From positions 1 through 64,000 of the forward strand of contig CALUJL010000002.1 in assembly GCA_944320955.1 (NCBI GenBank): a stretch of DNA of 64,000 bases, written 5' to 3'. The position numbers and the translations under genes are program-made. Source of the stretch: an uncultured Bacteroidaceae bacterium. Its GTDB lineage: Bacteria > Bacteroidota > Bacteroidia > Bacteroidales > Bacteroidaceae. Below, one piece after another: positions 1 to 10,454 of the stretch (positions are counted from its first letter, which is position 1; each line of letters opens with the position of its first letter). A model generated the notes under the pieces. It was given only the letters and a program-made list of their open reading frames with translations, ran no database searches and was not told the origin of the DNA.

Positions 1-2
1 CA

Positions 3-533
3 CAAAACTATTTCGCAGTACAGACACGCCGGGCAGAGCTTGTACAGAAGCGGATATTGGAACACGAGCGTGTCATGGCACGTAACAAATTGGCAGAAAC
101 AGAAAACCGTTTGTCGGGCATCCTATACGAACGTGGGGTGGACAACAAAGGCTTCGGTATTATCCGTTCCAAAGGAGACAAGGCTTTATTCCATTTGGAC
201 ACAGCATTGCTGAAACGCAAGTTAGGTGCTCCTGACAATCGGCCTTTGGCAGATTTCCTTCCGACAATCAGTATCAAGGCTAAGGATTTTGCTGCGGAAA
301 TGACTTCCGTGAATGTTCAACAAAAGGATTTGCACGGACAAGAACAAATCACCCGTGAGCACGTGGACAACAATGCTGCCGTAAGGAATATGCTGCTGCA
401 ACGTGGAATCGTGCCGGAACAATTGCCGCCGGGAGAGGACGTGAAAAAGGTGGAACGGAGATTGAAGTCTGAGGAAAAATCACTGACCAAGAAGCAAAAC
501 GCAAAGAAATCGTCTAAAAAGGGAAAGGAGTAG
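3..533 (+). CDS. dinD: DinD-like protein, C-terminal part (5' end outside window)
   Basis: The frame is open from the window edge to a TAG at 531-533, giving 176 residues of a protein whose start lies upstream. It opens with QNYFAVQTRRAELV, which matches the middle of DNA-damage-inducible protein D (YFAVQTR followed by a helical stretch), and continues with the DinD-type segments GFGIIRSKGDKALF and a late EQLPPGEDVKKVERRLK. E. coli DinD is SOS-induced and affects RecA filaments; in Bacteroidales its homologues are, as far as I know, often found in restriction-modification loci. The last 25 residues are Lys/Ser rich. Only three bases separate it from the DUF262-HNH gene, so the two are surely co-transcribed. 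Family assignment is good; the function here is inferred. Confidence 0.8.
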   Translation, partial: QNYFAVQTRRAELVQKRILEHERVMARNKLAETENRLSGILYERGVDNKGFGIIRSKGDKALFHLDTALLKRKLGAPDNRPLADFLPTISIKAKDFAAEMTSVNVQQKDLHGQEQITREHVDNNAAVRNMLLQRGIVPEQLPPGEDVKKVERRLKSEEKSLTKKQNAKKSSKKGKE

Positions 534-536
534 GAT

Positions 537-1646
537 ATGCAAATAGAATTGGAATCCATAAAAATCCGTGATTTGATTGACGGATATGTCAATGATCCCG
601 ATATAGGAGTAAAAGGTTATCATGGCAAGTTAGACATACGTCCGCCTTATCAACGTGAGTTCCGTTATGACGAGAAGCAACAACAAGCTGTTGTGGAAAC
701 CATCCTCAAAGGCTTTCCGCTCAACATCATGTATTGGAGCGTAGATGAGAACGGCAATTTTGAAATGATTGACGGGCAACAACGTACCCTCTCGATATGC
801 GGTTTCTATATCCATGATTTCAATATCGTTGACCCCGACCGAGGTACGCTCTATTTTTCTACACTCACAGAGGAAGAGAAAACCAAGTTCCTTAATTACG
901 AATTGACAGTCTATTTTTGCGAGGGGACAGACAAAGAAAAACTCGATTGGTTTCGGGTAATCAACATTGCAGGAGAAAAACTTCTTGACCAAGAACTGCT
1001 GAACGCTGTATATGCAGGGCCTTTCGTGACAGACGCACGTCGGCATTTCTCAAAGAACGGGTGTCCTGCCTATAAAATGGGAGCCGATTTTTTGAATGGC
1101 AATGCCATAGAGCAGGCATACTTGGCTACTATCTTGAAGTGGGCAGCCCGCCATGACAACGTGGAAAGCGTGGACAAGTACATGGCTCTGCACCAGCTTG
1201 ACCCGAATGCCAATAAGCTGTGGGCTTACTTTGTATCCATCATTACATGGGTACGCTCCACCTTTACCAAATACCGCCGCGAGATGAAAGGCTTGGATTG
1301 GGGAGCTATGTATGATGAGTTTGGCGAAAACGTATATGATACGGTTGCCCTCGAAAAGCAGATACACGATTTGATGGAGGATGACGAAATCATGAAGAAG
1401 TCCGGCATCTATCGCTACGTGCTGAGCGGTGACCTGCGCGACCTCAGTTTCCGCACTTTCGACAAAAAGCAGAAACGCGAAGCCTACGAGCGGCAACAGG
1501 GCATCTGCGTTCATTGCGGCAAGCATTTCGAATTGGAGGAAATGGAAGCCGACCATATTACGCCGTGGAAAGAAGGCGGTACGACTGTGACGGAGAATTG
1601 CCAGATGCTTTGTAAAAACTGCAATCGGATTAAAGGAGGAAAGTAG
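537..1646 (+). CDS. DUF262 (GmrS-type N domain) fused to HNH endonuclease
   Basis: This 369-residue protein carries the DUF262/ParB-like nucleotide-binding motif DGQQR at residues 79-83 and IRPPYQREF around 35-43, as in the N-terminal domain of GmrSD modification-dependent nucleases. The last 47 residues are a compact HNH nuclease with zinc pairs CVHC (324-327) and CKNC (about 359-362) and the core ADHITPW. GmrSD normally ends in DUF1524; here a classical HNH takes that place. An AGGAG ribosome site inside the end of dinD precedes the ATG at 537. The likely role is NTP-dependent cleavage of foreign or modified DNA, working with the upstream DinD-like protein and whatever lies outside the window. 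Function is inferred from domains only. Confidence 0.82.
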   Translation: MQIELESIKIRDLIDGYVNDPDIGVKGYHGKLDIRPPYQREFRYDEKQQQAVVETILKGFPLNIMYWSVDENGNFEMIDGQQRTLSICGFYIHDFNIVDPDRGTLYFSTLTEEEKTKFLNYELTVYFCEGTDKEKLDWFRVINIAGEKLLDQELLNAVYAGPFVTDARRHFSKNGCPAYKMGADFLNGNAIEQAYLATILKWAARHDNVESVDKYMALHQLDPNANKLWAYFVSIITWVRSTFTKYRREMKGLDWGAMYDEFGENVYDTVALEKQIHDLMEDDEIMKKSGIYRYVLSGDLRDLSFRTFDKKQKREAYERQQGICVHCGKHFELEEMEADHITPWKEGGTTVTENCQMLCKNCNRIKGGK

Positions 1647-1868
1647 ATAACATAAGACCGAAATAGTTCTCTGATTTAGCATTCGAAAGCATAGGCTTTG
1701 TTTTGTGTCGAATGAAAATCGTTCGAATATAGAAGACCAGTCGTGGATTTTTCGGGGCAAACGCTATGAAATATGGGAACTTGTTTTTAACTTTGTTCGC
1801 TGTTATCGGTTCCTTGCCGGGAAAAGCGGGATGCCTATAAATAAAAATATGTAGATACTGACGCGATT

Positions 1869-4049
1869 ATGATGGAACACATAGACTTGGTAGCCGAGTT
1901 GAAGAAGCATTTTGGCTTCGATACGTTTAAAGGGAATCAGGAGGCGATTATCCGCAACTTGCTTGCCGGGAATGACACGTTTGTGCTAATGCCTACGGGC
2001 GGGGGAAAATCGCTTTGCTATCAGTTGCCTTCCTTGATAATGGAGGGTACGGCCATCGTGATTTCCCCGTTGATCGCGTTGATGAAAAATCAGGTGGACG
2101 CGATGAGGAACTTCAGCGAGGAGGACGGAATAGCCCATTTCATCAATTCTTCGCTGAACAAGTCGGCCATCGACCAGGTGAAGAGGGATATCCTCTCGGG
2201 CCGGACGAAACTGCTGTACGTGGCTCCGGAGTCGCTGACGAAGGAGGAATATATCGACTTCCTGAGGGAGGTGAAGATTTCGTTCTATGCAGTGGACGAG
2301 GCGCACTGTATCTCGGAATGGGGGCATGACTTCCGCCCGGAGTACCGGCGCATCCGGCCGATTATAAACGAAATAGGGCAGGCGCCGCTGATAGCCCTGA
2401 CGGCCACGGCTACGCCCAAGGTGCAGCACGATATACAGAAGAACCTGGACATGAATAATGCGAAGGTCTTCAAGTCTTCGTTTAACCGTCCGAATCTGTA
2501 CTACGAAGTACGCCCGAAGACGGCTTCGATAGACAAGGATGTGATCAAGTTCATCAAGAACAACCCGGGCAAGTCCGGCATCATATATTGCCTGAGCCGG
2601 AAGAAGGTGGAGGAACTGGCCGAGATATTGCAGGCCAACGGGATCAATGCCCGTCCGTACCACGCGGGGATGGATTCGGTGACACGCTCCCAGAACCAGG
2701 ACGACTTCCTGATGGAGAAGGTGGACGTGATCGTGGCCACGATAGCTTTCGGGATGGGGATAGACAAGCCGGATGTGCGCTTTGTCATCCATTACGATAT
2801 CCCGAAGAGCCTGGAGGGATATTACCAGGAGACGGGCCGTGCCGGCCGGGACGGCGGTGAAGGAATGTGCATCACCTTTTATACATATAAGGACATACAG
2901 AAATTAGAGAAATTCATGCAGGGAAAACCCGTAGCCGAACAGGAAATAGGGAAGCAGCTCTTGCTGGAGACGGCCGCCTATGCGGAGTCGTCGGTATGCC
3001 GGCGCAAGTCGTTGCTGCACTATTTCGGCGAAGAGTATACGGAGGATAACTGCGGAAACTGCGACAACTGCTTAAATCCCAAGAAACAAGTGGAGGCTAA
3101 AGATTCATTGTGTGCGGCCATTGAGGTTATATTGGCCGTGAAGGAAAATTTCAAACAGGATTACGTAATAGACATACTTTTAGGGCGTGAGACAAACGAG
3201 GTGTTGGCTCACCATCACGAGGAACTGGATTGTTTCGGAAGCGGAATGGGCGACGACGAGAAGTTCTGGAACGCTGTGATACGGCAGGCGCTGATAGCCG
3301 GATACCTGTATAAGGAGGTGGAAAACTATGGCATACTGAAGGTCACAAAGGAGGGAGAGAAGTTCTTGAAGAAGCCGGTGTCGTTCAAGATAACCGAAGA
3401 TAATGATTTTGAGGCCGTGGAGGAGGAGGCTCCTTTGCGGGGCGGTGGCAGTTGTGCGGTCGACCCGACGCTCTATGCCATGCTGAAAGATTTGCGCAAG
3501 AAGCTCTCCAAACAGTTGAATGTGCCGCCTTACGTGATATTCCAGGATCCTTCGCTGGAAGCGATGGCGACGATTTATCCGATCAACCAGGAGGAGTTGC
3601 AGAATATCCCGGGCGTGGGGGCCGGAAAGGCCAAGCGCTACGGCTCGGAATTCTGCAAACTGATCCAGCGGCATTGCGAGGAAAACGAAATAGAGCGTCC
3701 GGAGGACCTCCGGATCCGGACTGTGGCCAACAAGTCGAAGCTCAAGGTGTCTATCATTCAGGCTATCGACCGCCAGGTCGCTCTGGACGACATAGCCAAC
3801 TCGAAAGGTATGGACTTCCCGGAGTTGCTGGACGAGGTGGAAGCCATCGTGTATTCCGGCACGAAACTGAATATCGACTATTTCTTGCGCGAGATAATGG
3901 ATGAGGACCACATGCAGGATATTTATGATTATTTCCGTGAGTCCGTGACCGATGACTTGGACACTGCTGTGGAAGAGTTGGGCGAAGACTTTACGGAAGA
4001 AGAGATCCGCCTGGTACGCATCAAGTTTATCTCGGAAATGGCAAACTAA
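1869..4049 (+). CDS. recQ: ATP-dependent DNA helicase RecQ
   Basis: The product of 726 residues has all RecQ parts: Walker A MPTGGGKS (about 41-48), DEAH box (143-146) followed by CISEWGHDFRPEYR, the helicase C domain with the ETGRAGRDG motif, the RQC zinc site (Cys in SSVCRRKS and CGNCDNC), a winged-helix region and an HRDC domain at about 525-600 with NIPGVGAGKAKRYG. A further 120 acidic residues follow HRDC, as in other Bacteroidetes RecQ proteins. It unwinds DNA 3'-5' in recombination and fork repair. Two consecutive ATG codons stand at the start; either could be used. About 220 bases without a gene separate it from the HNH gene. Confidence 0.96.
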   Translation: MMEHIDLVAELKKHFGFDTFKGNQEAIIRNLLAGNDTFVLMPTGGGKSLCYQLPSLIMEGTAIVISPLIALMKNQVDAMRNFSEEDGIAHFINSSLNKSAIDQVKRDILSGRTKLLYVAPESLTKEEYIDFLREVKISFYAVDEAHCISEWGHDFRPEYRRIRPIINEIGQAPLIALTATATPKVQHDIQKNLDMNNAKVFKSSFNRPNLYYEVRPKTASIDKDVIKFIKNNPGKSGIIYCLSRKKVEELAEILQANGINARPYHAGMDSVTRSQNQDDFLMEKVDVIVATIAFGMGIDKPDVRFVIHYDIPKSLEGYYQETGRAGRDGGEGMCITFYTYKDIQKLEKFMQGKPVAEQEIGKQLLLETAAYAESSVCRRKSLLHYFGEEYTEDNCGNCDNCLNPKKQVEAKDSLCAAIEVILAVKENFKQDYVIDILLGRETNEVLAHHHEELDCFGSGMGDDEKFWNAVIRQALIAGYLYKEVENYGILKVTKEGEKFLKKPVSFKITEDNDFEAVEEEAPLRGGGSCAVDPTLYAMLKDLRKKLSKQLNVPPYVIFQDPSLEAMATIYPINQEELQNIPGVGAGKAKRYGSEFCKLIQRHCEENEIERPEDLRIRTVANKSKLKVSIIQAIDRQVALDDIANSKGMDFPELLDEVEAIVYSGTKLNIDYFLREIMDEDHMQDIYDYFRESVTDDLDTAVEELGEDFTEEEIRLVRIKFISEMAN

Positions 4050-4097
4050 ATAATGCAAAAAAGCTGAGAGGCTCTTCTCTTACGATTAGAAAATGCG

Positions 4098-4105
4098 TAA
4101 ATTTG
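4098..4105 (+). promoter_or_regulatory. Putative -7 box of guaB promoter
   Basis: TAAATTTG matches the Bacteroidetes sigma-ABfr -7 consensus TAnnTTTG and lies 29 bases upstream of the guaB ATG. No clear -33 TTTG is visible at the expected distance, so the call rests on the -7 box and position. Confidence 0.55.
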
Positions 4106-4122
4106 CACGCAATAATTTTTAA

Positions 4123-5610
<1,488 letters not shown>

Positions 5611-5628
5611 GCGCGCGGATACAATTTT

Positions 5629-5657
5629 CTCTCTTCTTTTCCGTTTCTTGAAGAGAG
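5629..5657 (+). terminator. Stem-loop after guaB
   Basis: Perfect 8-bp inverted repeat CTCTCTTC (5629-5636) and GAAGAGAG (5650-5657) with a 13-nt loop, 18 bases after the guaB stop. There is no U-run after it, so it may only slow transcription or stabilise the 3' end before the isomerase gene. Confidence 0.45.
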
Positions 5658-5694
5658 TAAATTGATGAAGGAATCTAAAACTTTTGACTTGGAG

Positions 5695-7116
5695 ATGAAG
5701 AAAAAACTGTTTCTTGCGTGCTTTTCTGTAGTATGTGTCTCGTTTGTTTGGGCTCAGGAGGCTGATCCGATTATAATGACGATTGGGGATAAGGCAATTT
5801 CCCGTTCGGAGTTTGAGTACATATATAATAAGAACCGGAATGTAAGCAGCAGTCAGCAGTTGTCCTTGGATGACTATATGCAGCTTTTCATCAACTTCAA
5901 GTTGAAAGTGGCAGAAGCCGAGTCATTGGGCTTGGATACGACCTCTGCGTTCTTAAGCGAATTCCGTGGATATCGGCAGCAGGTTGCCGCCGATTATCTG
6001 ACCGATAAGCAAGCGGACGAGGCGTATGTGCAGGCTCAATATGACTCTTTGATGGAAAGGGGGGAATGGACTTGTGTCCGTCTGGCGCACATATTCAAGT
6101 ATGTGCCTCAGAGTGCCCCGGACAGCAGAAGGGTACAGGCTATGGCTACTATGGATTCGTTGTATAAGTGCCTGCAAAGCGGTGAAAGTTTTGCCGATTT
6201 GGCACGTAAATACTCCGATGACCGGCAATCGGCCCCCAATGGTGGTATGATTGGCTGGGTCCAGCGGCATCGGGCCATACCCGAGTTTGAAAAAGTAGCT
6301 TTCGAAATGCCGGTCGGTACTTATTCTGAGCCATTTTCTACGGTAAACGGATTTCATATCATCATGAAATATGAGCAGGATACAGCTTCTGTCGACAATG
6401 TGCGCAGCGCTATTTTGGCTTTGCGCAGTCGGCAGGGCCTGCTGCCCATGGGGCGTATTGCGAAGGCGCGGGAGTTGCGTGCGAAATACGGCCTGGACAG
6501 TATGGATGATCAGGAAGTCTTGGAATGGGGCGATAAGAATTTGGAGAAAAACGAACCGACTTTTGCCCATCTGATGCAGGAATACCGCGATGGCATTCTT
6601 TTGTTTGAGATCAGTAAGCAGAGCGTTTGGGACAAGGCTGGTGAGGATGTGTCCGGGCTGACTGCTTATTTCGAAGAAAACCGTGCCAAGTATGACTGGG
6701 ATGAGCCGCGGTTTAAGGGAATTGTGGTACACACGCGGGATAAGGCTACGCTGAAAAAAGTGAAGAAGCTTTTGAAGAAGACCGATTTTGCGCAGTGGAG
6801 TGAGACGATTCGCAGCCAGTTTAATACGAATGATTCTATAGCCGTACGGGCTCAGATTGGTATTTTCACGAAAGGGCTGAATAAATTTGTAGACAAGAAG
6901 TGTTTTAAGGGTGGGAAACCTGAGCCGATAAAGGATTTCCCTTATAACGCAGTAATAGGAAAGAAACTGAAAAAGCCGGAAGTCTATACGGATGTACGGG
7001 GAAAAGTGACATCGGATTATCAAGCCTATCTGGAAAATCAATGGATAGCCAATCTGCAGAAGAAATATCCGGTAACGATTTACCGGGAAGTCCTGCAGAC
7101 GGTCAACAAGCATTGA
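5695..7116 (+). CDS. Secreted parvulin-type peptidylprolyl isomerase
   Basis: The start at 5695 is chosen because it gives a typical signal peptide (Lys-rich start, hydrophobic core, cleavage after VWA|QE); an ATG at 5665 in the same frame would add ten polar residues before it. The 473-residue product has one SurA/PpiC rotamase domain at roughly residues 120-235, with RLAHIF, FADLARKYSDD, NGGMIGW and NGFHIIMKYE, flanked by helical chaperone-like regions. It is probably periplasmic and helps outer-membrane protein folding. It lies between guaB and a second parvulin gene, an arrangement kept in Bacteroidales, where two or three such paralogues precede mutL. Confidence 0.88.
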   Translation: MKKKLFLACFSVVCVSFVWAQEADPIIMTIGDKAISRSEFEYIYNKNRNVSSSQQLSLDDYMQLFINFKLKVAEAESLGLDTTSAFLSEFRGYRQQVAADYLTDKQADEAYVQAQYDSLMERGEWTCVRLAHIFKYVPQSAPDSRRVQAMATMDSLYKCLQSGESFADLARKYSDDRQSAPNGGMIGWVQRHRAIPEFEKVAFEMPVGTYSEPFSTVNGFHIIMKYEQDTASVDNVRSAILALRSRQGLLPMGRIAKARELRAKYGLDSMDDQEVLEWGDKNLEKNEPTFAHLMQEYRDGILLFEISKQSVWDKAGEDVSGLTAYFEENRAKYDWDEPRFKGIVVHTRDKATLKKVKKLLKKTDFAQWSETIRSQFNTNDSIAVRAQIGIFTKGLNKFVDKKCFKGGKPEPIKDFPYNAVIGKKLKKPEVYTDVRGKVTSDYQAYLENQWIANLQKKYPVTIYREVLQTVNKH

Positions 7117-7168
7117 TTTGCGAACTTCTTACAGTGTTTAGTCTTTTCTGATAATTTAGGGAATAAGA

Positions 7169-8533
7169 ATGAAAAAAAGCATTTATCGAATCCTAAATTT
7201 CGTTTGTCTTTTGATTCTTCCCTCTTTGGCTTTTGGACAGAGCGAGAAGAACGTGATTGACGAAGTGGTATGGGTCGTAGGCGATGAAGCCATTTTTAAG
7301 TCGGAGATAGAGGAGTACATCCAATCAGAGCGTATGCAGGGAAAGACGATACCTGCAGATGCTTATTGTAAATATGCAGAGGAACTTGCCGTGCAGAAGT
7401 TGTTCTTGCATCAGGCCGAGTTGGACAGTGTGGTGGCCGATGAAGAGCGGGTAGCCCTAATGGCCAATTATCAATACGAGGATATGTTGAATTATTATGG
7501 GACCGAAGAGAAGTTGGCCGAATATATGGGTAAAACCCCGTCTGAGATAAAAGAGAAACTTCGCGAAGTAGCCCGGATGCGTGAGCAGATATTGGGCGTT
7601 CGCTCCAAGATTGAGGATAAGGTGCATGTTACCCCTGCCGATGTGCGTAATTTCTTGGAAAGCCTGCCCGAAGACAGCCTGCCGATGGTACCGATGCGGG
7701 TAGAGGTGCAGTTGCTGATGAAAGAGCCTGAAATTTCAATAGAAGAGGAGGAACGGGTAAAATCCGAACTCCGCGATTATACGGAGCGCATCAACAATGG
7801 AATGTCTTTCTCCTCTTTAGCCATTCTTTATTCGGAAGATCCCGCAAGTGCCCGTCGGGGAGGTGAACTGGGCCTGACTCCCAAGAGTATGCTCGACCCG
7901 GCTTTTGCCGCAGTGGCCTTTTCGTTGCAGGATCCGAAGAAGGTATCTCAAATTGTGGAGTCCGAATATGGTTACCATATTATTCAACTGATCGAAAAAC
8001 GAGGAGGCGACCGCATCAACTGCCGCCATATTCTGCGTATTCCCAAGGTTACCGACGAGGAGTTGCAGTCCAATCTGCTGCGTTTGGATTCATTGGCCAA
8101 CGATATACGCCGCGGGAAACTGACATTCGAGCAGGCCGTGGCGCTTCTATCGGACGATAAGGATACACACAAGAGCAACGGACTGATGCAGAATGCAAAG
8201 ACTCAGACGTCCCGTTTCGAGATGGATGAACTTCCCGTAGAGATAGCGCGGGCTATCGAGCATATGAATGTAAACGAAGTCTCCGCTCCTTTCCTGATGA
8301 AGAACTCCAGTCAGCGGGATGTGTGCGCCATCGTGAAATTGCGGAACCGCATTCCGACTCATCGGGCTACGATGTCAGAAGACTTTCAGCTGCTTCAGAA
8401 CATTGTATCTTCCCGTCGTAAGGCAGAGGCTGTGCAGAAATGGATTCGTGAGAAGCAGAAGACAACCTATGTGCAGATTAGCGATGATTGGGAGCAGTGT
8501 GATTTTCAATACGAAGGCTGGCAGGTGCGCTAA
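7169..8533 (+). CDS. surA: SurA-like periplasmic chaperone/peptidylprolyl isomerase
   Basis: The 454-residue protein has a signal peptide (cleavage near FGQ|SE), then the SurA N-terminal helical domain (NVIDEVVWVVGDEAIFKSEIEEY is recognisable in parts), and two parvulin domains at about 180-285 and 285-390. The first keeps FSSLAILYSED, GGELGL and EYGYHIIQL; the second is more divergent (INCRHILRI, LTFEQAVALLSDD). SurA assists assembly of outer-membrane beta-barrels. The stop codon TAA at 8531-8533 abuts the ATG of the next gene, so translation of the two is probably coupled. Confidence 0.9.
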   Translation: MKKSIYRILNFVCLLILPSLAFGQSEKNVIDEVVWVVGDEAIFKSEIEEYIQSERMQGKTIPADAYCKYAEELAVQKLFLHQAELDSVVADEERVALMANYQYEDMLNYYGTEEKLAEYMGKTPSEIKEKLREVARMREQILGVRSKIEDKVHVTPADVRNFLESLPEDSLPMVPMRVEVQLLMKEPEISIEEEERVKSELRDYTERINNGMSFSSLAILYSEDPASARRGGELGLTPKSMLDPAFAAVAFSLQDPKKVSQIVESEYGYHIIQLIEKRGGDRINCRHILRIPKVTDEELQSNLLRLDSLANDIRRGKLTFEQAVALLSDDKDTHKSNGLMQNAKTQTSRFEMDELPVEIARAIEHMNVNEVSAPFLMKNSSQRDVCAIVKLRNRIPTHRATMSEDFQLLQNIVSSRRKAEAVQKWIREKQKTTYVQISDDWEQCDFQYEGWQVR

Positions 8534-10450
8534 ATGAGAGCAGGGTTTCGTCTTTTCCTTTCTTCTATTCTGACTTTTTTCTTCCTCAGCAGTGTTCTGA
8601 CTGTTGCGGAGGCAAATGTCTTTTATCCTGCAGAAAAGAAGAAGGCTGAAGAGACAGAGGTTATCTTTATCTTGAATTCCGACGAAACCCATGCCAATGA
8701 ATATCTTTTGCCCGGCATTACCGTACTCAAGGGCAATGTCCGTCTCCGCCATAAAGGCATGGTCATGGATTGCGACAGCGCCTATGTCAATGAACGGGGC
8801 AATACCTTTCAGGCATTCGGGCATGTCGAGATGCACCAGGGTGATACACTTCATATCTATGGCGACTATCTCCAGTATAACGGCATGATTGCCTTGGCCA
8901 AGTTGCGCTATAATTGCAAACTCATCAATCGCAATACGACGTTGCTGACCGACAGTCTCAACTATGACCGCCTGCTCGACTTTGCTTACTATTTCGAAGG
9001 CGGTACGATGATGGACGAGGTGAATGTCCTGACTTCCGAATGGGGGCAGTATAGTTTGGCTACGAAGGATTCGGAATTCCGTTTCGATGTAAAACTGGTC
9101 AATCCGCAGTACACCATAGATACCGATACCTTGCGGTATAACACACGCAGCGGCGTGGCCCGTATAGTAGGCCCTTCCAAGATCGACAGCGACACCAACC
9201 ACATATTGGCCGATGCCGGCTGGTACGATTCCCATGCTGACGATTCGGAACTGACCAACCGTCCTTTCCTCTATACCGACGACGGAAGAAAATTGCAAGG
9301 CGATACAGTCTATTACAACCGCAAGGAGGGTTACAGCATAGCCCGTCGCGATGTGGTTGTCACCGACTCCATCAACAAGAACATCGTGACCGGTGAATAC
9401 TGCTACTATAACGAACTGATCGATTCCGTCCTGGTCACCGGCCGGGCGCAGGTTCTCGATTATTCCCAGGGCGATACGGTCTATCTCCACGGCGATACGA
9501 TGAAAGTGCGCACCTTCCATGTGGATACCGATTCGGCCTATCGCGAAACCTACGTCTATTATAAGGTACGTCTCTACAAGAAAGACCTTCAGGCCGTTTG
9601 CGACTCCATGTCATTCAGTACGATCGATAGCTGTATCCGCATGTATCGCGACCCTATCTTCTGGAGCGGCGAGCAACAGCAACTGGGCGAGTATATTTAT
9701 ATCTACATGAACGACAGTACCATCGACCATATCCATGTAGACGGGCAGGCCCTGAGCGTGGAGCGCAAGGATTCGATCCATTACAATCAGGTATCGGGCC
9801 GGGAAATGTGGTACTATTTCGTGGAGGGGCGTTTGCATAAAGTCGATGTGCTTGGCAATGTCCTGCTTCGCTACTATCCGGAAGACAGCGACAAGGCGAT
9901 GATTGGCCTGAACGAGTCTACGACCTCCAAATTCTATATCTGGATGAAGGATAACAAAATTCATCGGATGAAAATGGAAGGTCCTTCTCAGGGAATCTTG
10001 CATCCCATGGCTCTGATACCGGCAGGAAAGCTCTATCTTGAGAATTTCGGCTGGTTCGACTACGTACGCCCTACCGATCCTGCCGATATTTTCAACTGGC
10101 GTCCCAAAAAGAGCGGTACAGAATTGCAGTATCGTTCGCGGCGCAATACTCCCTTGCCCAACCGTGGGCTTGATTTTGGAGCGGCCTCTTCGGTTCAAGC
10201 CGTTGATTCCGTGGCGGTCCAGCCTGCCGATTCTGTGTCTGTTGATGCTGCGGGGGCGGGCGTGGGCGTACCGTCCGGCGATGTAGCGGGGACCGGTGCA
10301 AAGTCCTCGGGCGTGGAGAAAACTTCCGTTGGCGGTGAGTCCGAGTCCACAGGGACGGAAGCCGTTTTTCCCGTAGCCGTAAGCAAGGAGGAGGGTGCTG
10401 CTCCGGAAGAATCGGCAGATGCTGCCGATTCCGTGAAGATAGAAAAGTGA
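8534..10450 (+). CDS. OstA/LptA-like secreted protein
   Basis: This 638-residue product begins directly after the surA stop. After a signal peptide it contains repeated beta-strand segments of the OstA (LptA/LptD N-terminal) type, such as GNVRLRHKGMVMDCDSAYVNERGN and later DTLRYNTRSG and GDTVYYNRKEG repeats, which in LPS transport proteins form the beta-jellyroll bridge that carries lipid A across the periplasm. Large OstA-like proteins of this size sit between surA and mutL in Bacteroidales. The last 90 residues are low-complexity Ala/Ser/Val/Glu rich and probably disordered. A periplasmic role in LPS or outer-membrane assembly is inferred from the family and from its chaperone neighbours. 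Confidence 0.8.
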   Translation: MRAGFRLFLSSILTFFFLSSVLTVAEANVFYPAEKKKAEETEVIFILNSDETHANEYLLPGITVLKGNVRLRHKGMVMDCDSAYVNERGNTFQAFGHVEMHQGDTLHIYGDYLQYNGMIALAKLRYNCKLINRNTTLLTDSLNYDRLLDFAYYFEGGTMMDEVNVLTSEWGQYSLATKDSEFRFDVKLVNPQYTIDTDTLRYNTRSGVARIVGPSKIDSDTNHILADAGWYDSHADDSELTNRPFLYTDDGRKLQGDTVYYNRKEGYSIARRDVVVTDSINKNIVTGEYCYYNELIDSVLVTGRAQVLDYSQGDTVYLHGDTMKVRTFHVDTDSAYRETYVYYKVRLYKKDLQAVCDSMSFSTIDSCIRMYRDPIFWSGEQQQLGEYIYIYMNDSTIDHIHVDGQALSVERKDSIHYNQVSGREMWYYFVEGRLHKVDVLGNVLLRYYPEDSDKAMIGLNESTTSKFYIWMKDNKIHRMKMEGPSQGILHPMALIPAGKLYLENFGWFDYVRPTDPADIFNWRPKKSGTELQYRSRRNTPLPNRGLDFGAASSVQAVDSVAVQPADSVSVDAAGAGVGVPSGDVAGTGAKSSGVEKTSVGGESESTGTEAVFPVAVSKEEGAAPEESADAADSVKIEK

Positions 10451-10454
10451 GATT

